A stretch of DNA of 64,000 nucleotides, from positions 62,001-126,000 of the forward strand of contig NZ_BAXZ01000018.1 of assembly GCF_000684975.1 (NCBI RefSeq), in the 5' to 3' direction. The notes under the pieces were generated by a model. That model had not been told where the DNA came from. It did not search any database and saw nothing but the letters and a program-made list of their open reading frames with translations. Position 1 is the stretch's first letter; every line of letters starts with the position of its first letter. This document shows positions 49,118-58,207 of the stretch, piece after piece. The DNA comes from Paraburkholderia acidipaludis NBRC 101816. GTDB lineage: Bacteria > Pseudomonadota > Gammaproteobacteria > Burkholderiales > Burkholderiaceae. A program made the position numbers and the translations under genes.

Positions 49118-50149
49118 ATGAATTCCCCGCTCGATTCCGCCGCCACGCTTCCCGTCACCGCCGCCGAGCCGCCCGCCGCGCATGATTTCGAGGCTGTCCT
49201 CAAGGGCGGCGCGTACGCGATCCTGCCGCAGTTCGGCGTGATCGACGCCAGCGGCGACGACGCCGCAAGCTTCCTGCACAGCCAGCTCACGAACGACATC
49301 CAGCATCTGGATGTGGCCGGTGCGCGCCTCGCGGGCTACTGTTCGCCGAAGGGGCGCCTTCTCGCCTCATTTCTCGTCTGGAAGAGCGGCGAAGCAATCC
49401 GTCTCCTGATCGCGAAGGACGTGCAGGCGAGCGTGCAGAAGCGGCTCTCGATGTTCGTGCTGCGCGCGAAGGCAAAGCTCGTGGACGACAGCGAGAAGCT
49501 GCTCGTGGTGGGCCTTGCCGGCGACGTGCGCGGCGCGCTCGCGGCGCAATTCGACGCCCTGCCCGATGGCGTGCACGTGAAAGTAGACGACCCGGCCGGC
49601 ACGCTGGTCCGCCTGCCCGACGCGGCCGGCCGCCTGCGTTATCTCTGGGTCGGCCCGAACGAAGCCGTCGAGGCGCGCCTCGCGTCGCTCGAAGGCAAGC
49701 TCACGCGCGTAGCGCCGGCCGTGTGGGACTGGCTCGACATCCGCGCGGGCGAGCCGCGCATCACCCAGGCGGTTTCGGAGCAGTTCGTGCCGCAGATGGT
49801 GAACTACGACGTGCTTGGCGGCGTGAACTTCAAGAAGGGCTGCTATCCGGGCCAGGAGATCGTGGCGCGCAGCCAGTATCGCGGCACGATCAAGCGCCGC
49901 ACCGCGCTGGCGAGCGTCGCCGCGGAGCTCGATGCCGCGCGCGCGGGCGCCGAGCTCTTTCATTCCGACGACCCCGGCCAGCCGTGCGGCATGATCGTCA
50001 ACGCGGCGAACGCGCCGGAGGGCGGCGTCGATCTGCTCGCGGAAATCAAGCTCGGCGCGCTCGAGTCGGGCACCGTGCATCTGGGCGCCGCCGACGGCCC
50101 CGCCCTACGCTTCCTGCCGCTGCCGTACGCACTGCCCGCCGAGGTCTGA
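49118..50149 (+). CDS. ygfZ: YgfZ/GcvT-domain folate-binding Fe-S repair protein
   Basis: 343 residues. GcvT-like fold with the diagnostic KGCYPGQEIVARSQYRG (Cys needed for function) in the centre, LHSQLTNDI and YCSPKGRLLASFLVW near the N-terminus. YgfZ uses tetrahydrofolate to help assembly or repair of Fe-S clusters, for example in MiaB. Divergent from mltG, which is the common beta-proteobacterial arrangement. Confidence 0.93.
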   Translation: MNSPLDSAATLPVTAAEPPAAHDFEAVLKGGAYAILPQFGVIDASGDDAASFLHSQLTNDIQHLDVAGARLAGYCSPKGRLLASFLVWKSGEAIRLLIAKDVQASVQKRLSMFVLRAKAKLVDDSEKLLVVGLAGDVRGALAAQFDALPDGVHVKVDDPAGTLVRLPDAAGRLRYLWVGPNEAVEARLASLEGKLTRVAPAVWDWLDIRAGEPRITQAVSEQFVPQMVNYDVLGGVNFKKGCYPGQEIVARSQYRGTIKRRTALASVAAELDAARAGAELFHSDDPGQPCGMIVNAANAPEGGVDLLAEIKLGALESGTVHLGAADGPALRFLPLPYALPAEV

Positions 50150-50239
50150 CGCGTTGGCCCCGTACCCGCGCGTCGCGCGCCGCGCCCTGCACGCATCCGT
50201 TGCACCGGCCGCGGCGGCGCGCGCCGCTGAGCCCGAGCC

Positions 50240-51064
50240 ATGTGCCTGATCGTTTTCGACTGGCGCCCCGAAGCCACGGCAGGCGCCATGTTTACGCTTG
50301 CCGCGAACCGCGACGAGTTCCTGCGCCGCACCGCCGAGCCGCTCCACTGGTGGGACGACACCCCCCACGTGCTCGCGGGCCGCGACCTCGTGGGCGGCGG
50401 AACATGGCTCGGCATGACGCGCGGCGGCCGCTTCGCCGCCCTCACGAACTACCGGGCCCCGCATGAAATGCGGCCCGACGCGCCCACGCGCGGCACGCTC
50501 GTCTCGGCCTGGCTCGCCGGCAGCGAGGGCCTGCCCGATACGCCGCTCGGCTATCTGGCCGAAGTGGCGCGCAATGGCGGCCTCTATAACGGCTTCAATC
50601 TGGTGGTGGGTGACTGGACGCGGCGCGAACTGGCCTGGTACTGCAATCGCGGCGATCTCGCGCCCGCGCTCCTGCCATCCGGCACGCACGGCATTTCGAA
50701 CGCCGTGCTCGATACGCCCTGGCCCAAGCTCGTGCGCAAGCGCGCCGAGCTTGCCGGGCTGGTCGGCAATGGGGCACCGGCCCCGCTCGAGCGGCTCGTG
50801 GCGATGATGCGCGACCCGCAGATCGCCCGCGACGACGAATTGCCGGCCACCGGCATCCCGCTCGAGCGCGAACGCGCGCTCTCGGCGGCCTTCATCGAAA
50901 CGCCCGAATACGGCACGCGCGGCACCACGGCGCTGCGCGTCAGCGCGGATGGCACGCGTATCGAGGCCGAGGTCGTCGAGCGCAGCGACGACAACGGCTC
51001 GCATCGCATCGTGCGGCCCGGCGACTTCGAGCGCCACGAGCGATTCGTCGTCGAGACGCGCTGA
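50240..51064 (+). CDS. NRDE/TANGO2-family protein
   Basis: 274 residues. Starts MCLIVFDW with the invariant Cys2, and holds TLAANRDEFLRRTAEPLHWW (NRDE motif) and GGTWLGMTRGGRFAALTNYR. The family has an Ntn-hydrolase-like fold; the eukaryotic TANGO2 is linked to heme and lipid handling, bacterial role unresolved. 90 bp after ygfZ. Confidence 0.9.
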   Translation: MCLIVFDWRPEATAGAMFTLAANRDEFLRRTAEPLHWWDDTPHVLAGRDLVGGGTWLGMTRGGRFAALTNYRAPHEMRPDAPTRGTLVSAWLAGSEGLPDTPLGYLAEVARNGGLYNGFNLVVGDWTRRELAWYCNRGDLAPALLPSGTHGISNAVLDTPWPKLVRKRAELAGLVGNGAPAPLERLVAMMRDPQIARDDELPATGIPLERERALSAAFIETPEYGTRGTTALRVSADGTRIEAEVVERSDDNGSHRIVRPGDFERHERFVVETR

Positions 51065-51093
51065 GCGTCACGGCGGCTGGATCGCCGCGCCGT

Positions 51094-51972
51094 TCAATCT
51101 ACCCGCTTCACTTCCGGCTTCAACGAAAGCGGATCGATGGGGTTGCGCAACGTTTCGATGTCCTCATGACGCAGCTTCACCGAAGGGAGAATCTGCGGAT
51201 GCGTGAGGATGTAGAAGCGGTTTTCGCGGATCGCGTCGAAGGTTTGCGTGGCGACGTCGTCCGGCGTGATGCGGCCCGAGCGCACCGCGCGCTGCAGCTG
51301 CAGGTCGGCGGCCTGCTGCGAACGCGTGGGCGGCGCGTCGTTGCGCAGGTCGTCGGGGCGGCTGCGCTCCGCGTTGGCGATGCCCGTGGGCACGAACGCC
51401 GGGCACAGCACCGAGCAGCCGACCGCCGCGCCGACACTCTTGAGGTCGTGATACAAGGTTTCGGTGAGCGACACGACCGCGTGCTTCGACGCGTTATAGA
51501 CGCCCATCGCCGAAGGCGACAGCAAGCCCGCGACGGAAGCCGTGTTGACGATATGCGCGGGCTCGCCCTGGGCCAGCATGATGGGCGTGAAGGCGCGCAC
51601 GCCGTTCGCAACGCCGATCACGTTCACGCTGAACACCCACTCCCAGTCCTTCGCGCTGCTTTCCCACACGAAGCCGCCGGTGCCCACGCCCGCGTTATTG
51701 AAGAGCAGATGCACTTTGCCGTAGGTGTCGACTGCGGCTTTCGCGAGCGCGTCGACCGCGGCCGGGTCGCGCACGTCGGTCCGCACGCCGATCGCTTCGG
51801 CGCCGGCGGCGCGCAACGCCGCCACCGTCTCGTCGAGCTGTTTTTGATCGACGTCCGCGAGCACGAGCTTCATGCCGAGCCCGGCGGCCTTGTGGGCGAA
51901 CGCGCGGCCAAAGCCGCTCGCGGCGCCCGTGATGACGGCCACGCGGCCGTGAAACTGGAACGGATCAGCCAT
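51094..51972 (-). CDS. Short-chain dehydrogenase/reductase
   Basis: 292 residues, classical SDR. Cofactor loop TGAASGFGRAFA, LLFNNAGVGTGG, catalytic Ser in VNTASVAGLLS and YNASKH (Tyr-x-x-x-Lys). The Asp after the second strand (ADVDQ) suggests NAD preference. The C-terminal extension (about 60 residues after the usual end) is common in the SDR group linked to fatty-acid and steroid metabolism. Last gene of the lipid-oxidation cluster, start at 51972 with AGGGA upstream. Confidence 0.9.
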   Translation of the reverse strand: MADPFQFHGRVAVITGAASGFGRAFAHKAAGLGMKLVLADVDQKQLDETVAALRAAGAEAIGVRTDVRDPAAVDALAKAAVDTYGKVHLLFNNAGVGTGGFVWESSAKDWEWVFSVNVIGVANGVRAFTPIMLAQGEPAHIVNTASVAGLLSPSAMGVYNASKHAVVSLTETLYHDLKSVGAAVGCSVLCPAFVPTGIANAERSRPDDLRNDAPPTRSQQAADLQLQRAVRSGRITPDDVATQTFDAIRENRFYILTHPQILPSVKLRHEDIETLRNPIDPLSLKPEVKRVD

Positions 51973-52048
51973 TGCTATCCCTGGTTGGACGCGCTGCGTT
52001 GGAATCCATGACAAAGCCGGCGCACGAGCGCCGGCCAGGCGTGAAGCA

Positions 52049-53047
52049 TCAGACCAGCTTGACGAGCTGCTTGCCGAAGTTCTGCCCCTTGAGCATGCCA
52101 AGGAACGCGGACGGCGCGTTCCCGAGGCCTTCGGCCACGGTTTCGCGATACGCCAGTTGCTTCTGCGCGACGAGCGCGCCGAGCTCCTTGAGCGCCTGCG
52201 GCCATACGTCCATGTGCTCGCTCACGATGAAGCCCTGCACGAGCAGCCGCTGCGTGAGCAGGAGACCCGGATACTTGAGCGGCTGCGGATTGCCGTCGTA
52301 GCCCGCGATCATGCCGCACAGCGCGATGCGCCCGAATGCGTTCATGCGCGCGAGCGTCGCATCGAGCACCTCGCCGCCGACGTTCTCGAAGTAGCCGTCC
52401 ACGCCGTCGGGCGTCGCGGCCTTGAGGTCCTGGTACAGGTTGCCGGCCTTGTAGTCGACGCAGGCGTCGAAGCCCAGCGTCTCCACGACGTAGCGGCACT
52501 TGTCCGCGCCGCCGGCAATGCCCACCGCGCGGCAGCCCGCGCGCCTGGCGAGCTGGCCCACCACGCTGCCCACCGCGCCGCTCGCGGCGCTCACGACGAC
52601 CGTCTCGCCCGCCTTCGGCGCGATGATGCGGTTCAGGCCGTACCAGGCGGTGACGCCCGGCATGCCTACCGGTCCAAGGTAAGCGGAGAGCGGCACGTGG
52701 GTCGTGTCGACGAGCTGCATGCCCGAGCCGTCCGAGGTGCCGAACTCCTGCCAGCCGAACATCGCCACCACCTTGTCGCCGGCCTTGTACTTCGGATTGC
52801 GCGATTCGACCACCTCGCCCACCGTCCCGCCGATCATCACTTCGCCGAGCGGCTGCGGCGCCGCGTAGGACTTGCTCTCGTTCATGCGGCCGCGCATGTA
52901 CGGATCGAGCGAGAGGTAGTGGTTGCGCACGCGCACCTGCCCTTCCTGCAGCGGCGCGAGCGGGGTCTCGACGAGACGGAAATTGTCGACGCTCGCAGCG
53001 CCTTCCGGGCGCGACGCAAGCAGGATCTGGCGATTCATTTGGGTCAT
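52049..53047 (-). CDS. NADP-dependent MDR oxidoreductase, CurA/leukotriene-B4 dehydrogenase type
   Basis: 332 residues, zinc-free medium-chain dehydrogenase. LSLDPYMRGRMNESKSY at the N-terminus, GMPGVTAWYGLNRI, the cofactor loop SAASGAVGSVVGQLARRAGC and YFENVGGEVLDA are typical of CurA and prostaglandin-reductase-like enzymes, which reduce C=C bonds of enones using NADPH. Located between SDR and thioesterase genes on the same strand. Confidence 0.92.
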   Translation of the reverse strand: MTQMNRQILLASRPEGAASVDNFRLVETPLAPLQEGQVRVRNHYLSLDPYMRGRMNESKSYAAPQPLGEVMIGGTVGEVVESRNPKYKAGDKVVAMFGWQEFGTSDGSGMQLVDTTHVPLSAYLGPVGMPGVTAWYGLNRIIAPKAGETVVVSAASGAVGSVVGQLARRAGCRAVGIAGGADKCRYVVETLGFDACVDYKAGNLYQDLKAATPDGVDGYFENVGGEVLDATLARMNAFGRIALCGMIAGYDGNPQPLKYPGLLLTQRLLVQGFIVSEHMDVWPQALKELGALVAQKQLAYRETVAEGLGNAPSAFLGMLKGQNFGKQLVKLV

Positions 53048-53113
53048 GGCGTTCGCTCTGCGGCGCGTGGCCGCGTAGGTGAATGGCGAGACAGGAAGGG
53101 CGCGCCGGCGTGC

Positions 53114-53623
53114 TCAGCCGTCGCTCGGTCCCGGCTTCGCCGTTGGATCGCTGCGCAGCCGCTGGCGCGCGACGTCGCGCCCCACCGCAAGCCTGCGCAT
53201 GTACTTGAAGGTGCCGAGCGCTTTCGCGACGAAATGGCCTTCGCTATCGCGCACTTCGCCTTCGCAATAGGCCATCGTGGTCGTGCGCGTGAGCACGCGC
53301 CCATAGGCGCGCAACTCGCCGCGGCCCGGCTGCATGAAGTTGACTTTCATTTCGACGGTGACGACGCCCACGCCGTCGCCGGCCACGCTGCGCGCGGCCA
53401 TGGCGAGCGCGATGTCGGCCAGCGTCATCGTCACGCCGCCGTGGGCGATGTCCCACGTGTTCAGATGCCGCTCGGCGAGCAACAGCGCGACTTCGCTCGC
53501 GCCGTCGCGCGCGCTCACGAGCTGCGCGCCGAGATGATCGACGAACGGGCTTTCGATGGTCATCTGCGAAGTCGCTACGGCGCCGCCGTCTGCCTTGCTC
53601 TTACCCTGGTCCTGGTCACTCAT
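53114..53623 (-). CDS. PaaI-type hotdog thioesterase
   Basis: 169 residues. Hotdog core with HLNTWDIAHGGVTMTLADIALAMAA (HGG motif with conserved Asp downstream), VEMKVNFMQPG and AYCEGEVRDSEGHFVAKALGTFKYM. Hydrolyses acyl- or aryl-acyl-CoA. The start at 53623 gives a normal family length; a C-terminal tail of about 25 basic residues is extra. Belongs to the lipid cluster by position. Confidence 0.88.
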   Translation of the reverse strand: MSDQDQGKSKADGGAVATSQMTIESPFVDHLGAQLVSARDGASEVALLLAERHLNTWDIAHGGVTMTLADIALAMAARSVAGDGVGVVTVEMKVNFMQPGRGELRAYGRVLTRTTTMAYCEGEVRDSEGHFVAKALGTFKYMRRLAVGRDVARQRLRSDPTAKPGPSDG

Positions 53624-53643
53624 GATGCTCAATCGGCGCTCAA

Positions 53644-53955
53644 TCAGATCACGTAATCGACACACTGGCGGCCTTCCGTCACGGCCTTCGCGAACTGCTT
53701 CACGACGACGTGATCGGGGTGGTCCTGATAGGCGTCGAGGGCGGCCTTGTCGGCGAAGTCGGAGACGAGCGCGATGTCGAACGTCGACGCGAGGCCCGGT
53801 TCCGCCAGGCCGACTTCCAGATGCAGCGTACCGGGCACGAGATTGCGACAGCCTTCCAGAAGGGCCTTGAACTTCACGAGGTTTTCCTCGCGGGTTGCAC
53901 CTTCCGCCGACTCCTTGAGCTGCCACATGACGATATGACGAATCAACGTATTCAC
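53644..53955 (-). CDS. Dabb (stress-responsive A/B barrel) family protein
   Basis: 103 residues, dimeric ferredoxin-like barrel: IRHIVMWQLKESAEG, LVPGTLHLEVGLAEPG, DIALVSDFADKAALDAYQDHPDHV. Members are found in stress response and as cyclases; function here unknown. 20 bp before the thioesterase gene, likely same transcript. Confidence 0.88.
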   Translation of the reverse strand: MNTLIRHIVMWQLKESAEGATREENLVKFKALLEGCRNLVPGTLHLEVGLAEPGLASTFDIALVSDFADKAALDAYQDHPDHVVVKQFAKAVTEGRQCVDYVI

Positions 53956-54095
53956 CTTTTCAGTCTGCGTTGAAGAGGCGCGGCACGAGGCGCGCGCCGG
54001 AAGACGTCATGATACCCGCGCGACCTGCCGCGCGAGGGGAGCCCCTGCAAGCCCATGCCAGGCGAAAAGCCGCCTTCGGCCCTCCGGCGCCGGCG

Positions 54096-55274
54096 TCAGA
54101 CGATCTCGAAGAGACCGGCCGCACCCTGCCCGCCGCCGATGCACATCGTCACGACCGCGAGCTTCGCGCCGCGACGCTTGCCTTCGATGAGCGCATGGCC
54201 CGTGAGGCGTGCGCCCGATACGCCGTACGGGTGGCCAACCGCAATCGCGCCGCCGTTCACGTTCAGGCGATCGGCCGGGATGCCGAGCTTGTCGCGGCAG
54301 TAGAGCACCTGCACGGCGAACGCCTCGTTCAGCTCCCACAGGTCGATGTCCTCGACCTTGAGACCGGCCTGCTTGAGCAGCTTGGGCACCGCGAACACCG
54401 GGCCGATGCCCATTTCGTCGGGCTCGCAGCCGGCCACGGCGAAGCCGCGGAAGATGCCGAGCGGCGTAAGGCCCTCGCGCTCCGCGACCTTTGCGTTCAT
54501 CACCACGCAGGCGCTCGCGCCGTCCGAGAACTGGCTCGCGTTGCCCGCGGTGATAACACCGCCCGGCAGCGCCGTGCGGATCTTCGCCACGCCTTCGAGC
54601 GTCGTGTCGGCGCGGATGCCTTCGTCGGCGGCGATCGTCACTTCCTTCGTCACGAGCTGGCCGGTTGCCTTGTCGGCGACGCCAGCGAGCACCGTCATCG
54701 GCACGATTTCCGCATTGAACAGACCCGCGGCCTGTGCGGCGGCGGCGCGCTGCTGCGACTGCACGCCGTATTCGTCCTGACGCTCCTTCGAAATTTCGTA
54801 GCGCTTCGCGACGTTTTCGGCGGTCTGCAGCATGCTCCAGTAAATCTCGGGCTTGTTCTGCTTGAGCCAGCCTTCGTAAGCCAGGTGGCGATTCATCTCG
54901 TTCTGCACGCACGAGATCGACTCCACGCCGCCCGCGACGAACACGTCACCCTCGCCCGCGATCACGCGTTGCGCGGCCAGCGCAATGGTTTGCAGTCCGG
55001 ACGAACAGAAGCGGTTGACCGTCATGCCCGGCACGGAAACCGGCAGGCCCGCGCGCAATGCGATCTGGCGCGCGATGTTGCCGCCCGTCGCGCCTTCAGG
55101 GTTGGCGCAGCCCATGATCACGTCTTCGACGCGCGAGGGGTCGAGGTTGGCGCGCTCGACGGCGGCCTTCGTCACGTGTCCGCCCAGGGTCGCGCCGTGG
55201 GTCATGTTGAACGAGCCCTTCCACGATTTGGCGAGGCCCGTGCGCGCGGTCGATACGATTACGGCGTCAGTCAT
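54096..55274 (-). CDS. Acetyl-CoA C-acyltransferase (thiolase)
   Basis: 392 residues. Acyl-accepting Cys90 in VNRFCSSGLQTIALAA, His in GGAIAVGHPYGVSGAR and final Cys in TMCIGGGQGAAGLFE. Degradative thiolase of the FadA/FadI class by context with the FadB-type fusion. Ends beta-oxidation by thiolysis. Separated from pncA by 62 bp. Confidence 0.93.
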   Translation of the reverse strand: MTDAVIVSTARTGLAKSWKGSFNMTHGATLGGHVTKAAVERANLDPSRVEDVIMGCANPEGATGGNIARQIALRAGLPVSVPGMTVNRFCSSGLQTIALAAQRVIAGEGDVFVAGGVESISCVQNEMNRHLAYEGWLKQNKPEIYWSMLQTAENVAKRYEISKERQDEYGVQSQQRAAAAQAAGLFNAEIVPMTVLAGVADKATGQLVTKEVTIAADEGIRADTTLEGVAKIRTALPGGVITAGNASQFSDGASACVVMNAKVAEREGLTPLGIFRGFAVAGCEPDEMGIGPVFAVPKLLKQAGLKVEDIDLWELNEAFAVQVLYCRDKLGIPADRLNVNGGAIAVGHPYGVSGARLTGHALIEGKRRGAKLAVVTMCIGGGQGAAGLFEIV

Positions 55275-55336
55275 GTGTGTCTCCTGCTACTAATAGGTTG
55301 ATCCTGCAAGGCGATGTCCGGATTGAAACGGACCCT

Positions 55337-55972
55337 TCATGAAAGACCGCGCAACACCTCTGCCGATTGCACGCGCGTCACGCCCGCAGCGAGCAGTTGC
55401 TCCCAGGCGGCGGCCAGCGAGCCGTTCAGATCGATGGCGCGCGAGGCGTCCTCGATCAGCACGGCCTCGAACCCGGCGGCGCGCGCATCGAGCGCGGACC
55501 ACGCAACGCAGTAGTCGGTCGCGAGGCCGCAGCAGTACACGCGCTTCACGCCCGCTTCGCGCAGATAGCCCGTGAGGCCCGTGGGCGTCTTGCGGTCGGC
55601 TTCGAGGAAGGCCGAGTAGCTGTCGACGTCGGCGTGATGGCCTTTGCGGATGATCGCGCGAGCATGCGGCACGTCGAGCCCGCTATGCAGCGCGGCGCCT
55701 TCGCTGCCCTGCACGCAATGCGTCGGCCACAGCACCTGCTCGCCATACGGCAGCGTCATCGTCTCGAAAGGCTGCCGGCCCGCGTGGTTCGCCGCGAACG
55801 AAACGTGCTGCGCCGGGTGCCAGTCCTGCGTAAGCACGACATGGCTGAAGCCCTGCGCGAGCCGGTTCACGACCGGCACGACTTCGTCGCCGTGCGCGAC
55901 GGCAAGCGCCCCGCCCGGCATGAAGTCGTATTGCAGGTCGATCAGCAGCAGCACGTCATCCGCGCTTCTCAT
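55337..55972 (-). CDS. pncA: Nicotinamidase
   Basis: 211 residues, isochorismatase-like hydrolase. Catalytic triad Asp12 (LIDLQYDF), Lys110 (IRKGHHADVDSYSAF) and Cys155 (GLATDYCVAWSALDA); metal ligands Asp50/His52 (TQDWHP) and His85 (WPTHCVQGS). Converts nicotinamide to nicotinate in NAD salvage. It is inserted between thiolase and fadB genes with a gap of only 21 bp to fadB, so it is probably co-transcribed with beta-oxidation genes. Confidence 0.95.
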   Translation of the reverse strand: MRSADDVLLLIDLQYDFMPGGALAVAHGDEVVPVVNRLAQGFSHVVLTQDWHPAQHVSFAANHAGRQPFETMTLPYGEQVLWPTHCVQGSEGAALHSGLDVPHARAIIRKGHHADVDSYSAFLEADRKTPTGLTGYLREAGVKRVYCCGLATDYCVAWSALDARAAGFEAVLIEDASRAIDLNGSLAAAWEQLLAAGVTRVQSAEVLRGLS

Positions 55973-55993
55973 GATGTCCGTCCGGTGAACGAC

Positions 55994-58075
55994 TCAGTTG
56001 AAGGTGCCGCCCTTTTCGGCGAGGTCGGCCAGCGACGGCGCGATCTGCCAGGCGTCGCCGTTGGGCTGTTCCGCGTAGCGGCGAATGGCGCGCGCCACGT
56101 TGTACAGGCCCGCGGTATCGGCATAGAGCATCGGGCCGCCGCGCCACAGCGGGAAACCGTAGCCGGTCAGATAGACCATGTCGATGTCCGACGCCTTCGA
56201 GGCGATGCCTTCTTCCAGGATCTTCGCGCCTTCATTCGCGAGCGCATACACGAGACGCTCGACGATTTCCTGGTCGCCGATCTTGCGGCGCGCGATGCCC
56301 GCTTCCTTCGAGTACGCGACGATCATGTCGTCCACGAGGGCCGAAGGCAGCGCGTTGCGCTCGCCCGCCTTGTAGTCGTACCAGCCGGCGCCGGTCTTCT
56401 GGCCGAAACGCCCGCCTTCGCAGAGGCGGTCGGCGATCTTCGAGTACTTGAGGTCCGGCTTCTCCTGATAGCGGCGCTTGCGGATCGCCCAGCCGATATC
56501 GTTGCCGGCGAGGTCGCTCATGCGGAACGGACCCATCGCGAAGCCGAACTTCTCGATCGCGCGGTCCACCTGCGCGGGCAGCGCGCCTTCTTCGAGCAGG
56601 TAGAGCGCCTGGCGCACGTACTGCTCGATCATGCGGTTGCCGATGAAGCCGTCGCACACGCCCGACACCACGGCCGTCTTGCGGATCTTCTTCGCGAGCT
56701 GCATGACCGTTGCGAGCACATCTTTCGCCGTCTCCTTGCCGCGCACGACTTCGAGCAGCTTCATGACGTTGGCCGGGCTGAAGAAGTGCATGCCCACCAC
56801 GTCCTGCGGACGCTTCGTGAAAGCAGCGATCTTGTCGACGTCGAGCGTCGAGGTGTTCGAGGCGAGGATCGCGCCGGGCTTCGCGACTTCGTCGAGCCGC
56901 TTGAAGACCTGCTCCTTCACGCCCAGCTCTTCGAACACGGCTTCGATGATGAGGTCGGCCTGCTTGAGGTCGTCGTAGGTGAGCGTCGGGCGGATCAGCG
57001 CCATGCGCGCTTCGAGCTTTTCGGCCGTGAGCTTGCCCTTCTTGACCTGCGCTTCGTAGTTCTTACGGATCGTCGCGATGCCGCGGTCGAGCGCCTCCTG
57101 CTTCATTTCGAGCAGCGTGACGGGCACCCCCGCGTTGAGGAAGTTCATCGTGATGCCGCCGCCCATCGTGCCCGCGCCGATCACGGCGACCTGCTGGATG
57201 TCGCGCGTGGGCGTATTCGAGGGCACGTCGGGAATCTTGCTCGCGGCGCGCTCGCCGAAGAATGCGTGACGCAGCGCGCGGCTTTCCGGCGTCTGCACGA
57301 GTTCCATGAAGCATTCGCGCTCGAACGCGAGACCCTTGACGAAGCCGTCCTTCACGCCCGCGGCAACGGCGTCGACGCACTTCACGGGCGCCGGATAGTT
57401 CTTCGCCATCGCGGCCACCGTGTTGCGCGCGAACTGCAGGAAGCCTTCGGCGTTCGGATGCTCGATCTTGCGGTTGCGCACGAGCGGATGCGGACCCGAG
57501 TTGTCGGACGCCTTGCGCGCGAACGCGACGGCTTCGCCGAGCAGATCGCCTTGCGCGATGGCGTCGAAGAGGCCCGTGCCGGCGAGCTTTTCGGACAGCA
57601 CGGGCGTGCCGGTCACGATCATGTTCAGTGCGGGTTCGAGGCCGAGCGCGCGCGGCAGGCGCTGCGTGCCGCCGGCGCCAGGCAGAATGCCGAGCTTGAC
57701 TTCGGGCAGCGCGATCTGCGCGCCGGGCGCGGCGATGCGATAGTGCGCGCCGAGCGCGAGTTCGAGGCCGCCGCCCATCGCAACGCTGTGAATCGCCGCG
57801 ACGACGGGTTTGGCGCTCTTTTCGACTTCGTCGATGACGGTGTGGAGCGTGGGCTCCTGGGTCGCCTTCGGCGTGTTGAATTCGGTGATGTCCGCGCCGC
57901 CCGAGAACGCCTTGCCGGCGCCCGTGATCACGATGGCGACGACGGCCGGATCGCTGTTGGCGCGCGCGACGCCCTCGACGATGCCGGTCCGGGTGGAATG
58001 CCCGAGACCGTTGACGGGCGGGTTGTTGAGCGTGATGACGGCGACGCCGTCGCGAGTCGTATAGTCCACTGCCAT
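55994..58075 (-). CDS. fadB: Bifunctional enoyl-CoA hydratase / 3-hydroxyacyl-CoA dehydrogenase (FadB/FadJ type)
   Basis: 693 residues. Hydratase domain 1-190 (GAGKAFSGGADITEFN, GGGLELALGAHYRIA, LGILPGAGGTQRLPR), dehydrogenase NAD domain from about 300 (VAVIGAGTMGGGITMNFL, SNTSTLDVDKIAAF, GMHFFSPANVMKLLEVV) and C-terminal 3HCDH domains (GFIGNRMIEQY, FGQKTGAGWYDY). The ATG at 58075 follows GGAGGCAG; the longer frame to 58192 would read through the operator. Length is shorter than E. coli FadB (729) and fits the FadJ-like group. Confidence 0.93.
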   Translation of the reverse strand: MAVDYTTRDGVAVITLNNPPVNGLGHSTRTGIVEGVARANSDPAVVAIVITGAGKAFSGGADITEFNTPKATQEPTLHTVIDEVEKSAKPVVAAIHSVAMGGGLELALGAHYRIAAPGAQIALPEVKLGILPGAGGTQRLPRALGLEPALNMIVTGTPVLSEKLAGTGLFDAIAQGDLLGEAVAFARKASDNSGPHPLVRNRKIEHPNAEGFLQFARNTVAAMAKNYPAPVKCVDAVAAGVKDGFVKGLAFERECFMELVQTPESRALRHAFFGERAASKIPDVPSNTPTRDIQQVAVIGAGTMGGGITMNFLNAGVPVTLLEMKQEALDRGIATIRKNYEAQVKKGKLTAEKLEARMALIRPTLTYDDLKQADLIIEAVFEELGVKEQVFKRLDEVAKPGAILASNTSTLDVDKIAAFTKRPQDVVGMHFFSPANVMKLLEVVRGKETAKDVLATVMQLAKKIRKTAVVSGVCDGFIGNRMIEQYVRQALYLLEEGALPAQVDRAIEKFGFAMGPFRMSDLAGNDIGWAIRKRRYQEKPDLKYSKIADRLCEGGRFGQKTGAGWYDYKAGERNALPSALVDDMIVAYSKEAGIARRKIGDQEIVERLVYALANEGAKILEEGIASKASDIDMVYLTGYGFPLWRGGPMLYADTAGLYNVARAIRRYAEQPNGDAWQIAPSLADLAEKGGTFN

Positions 58076-58163
58076 TTGCCTGCCTCCATGCTTGCGGGCC
58101 GCGTTGTGCGTCGCCGGCTTCATTGTCCGACATTCCCGGTCAGCAAACAGGATACACAAAAAA

Positions 58164-58175
58164 GAACGTTCGTTC
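58164..58175. promoter_or_regulatory. Candidate TetR-type operator upstream of fadB
   Basis: GAACG-TT-CGTTC, a perfect dyad with A/T flanks, in the 132-bp gap between the acyl-CoA ligase stop and the fadB start. Dyads with GAACG...CGTTC are the style reported for TetR-type fatty-acid-degradation regulators in proteobacteria; the regulator is not in this window. Confidence 0.55.
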
Positions 58176-58207
58176 AATTTTTGTCGATGCAAGCAGGCTC
58201 AGGGTTT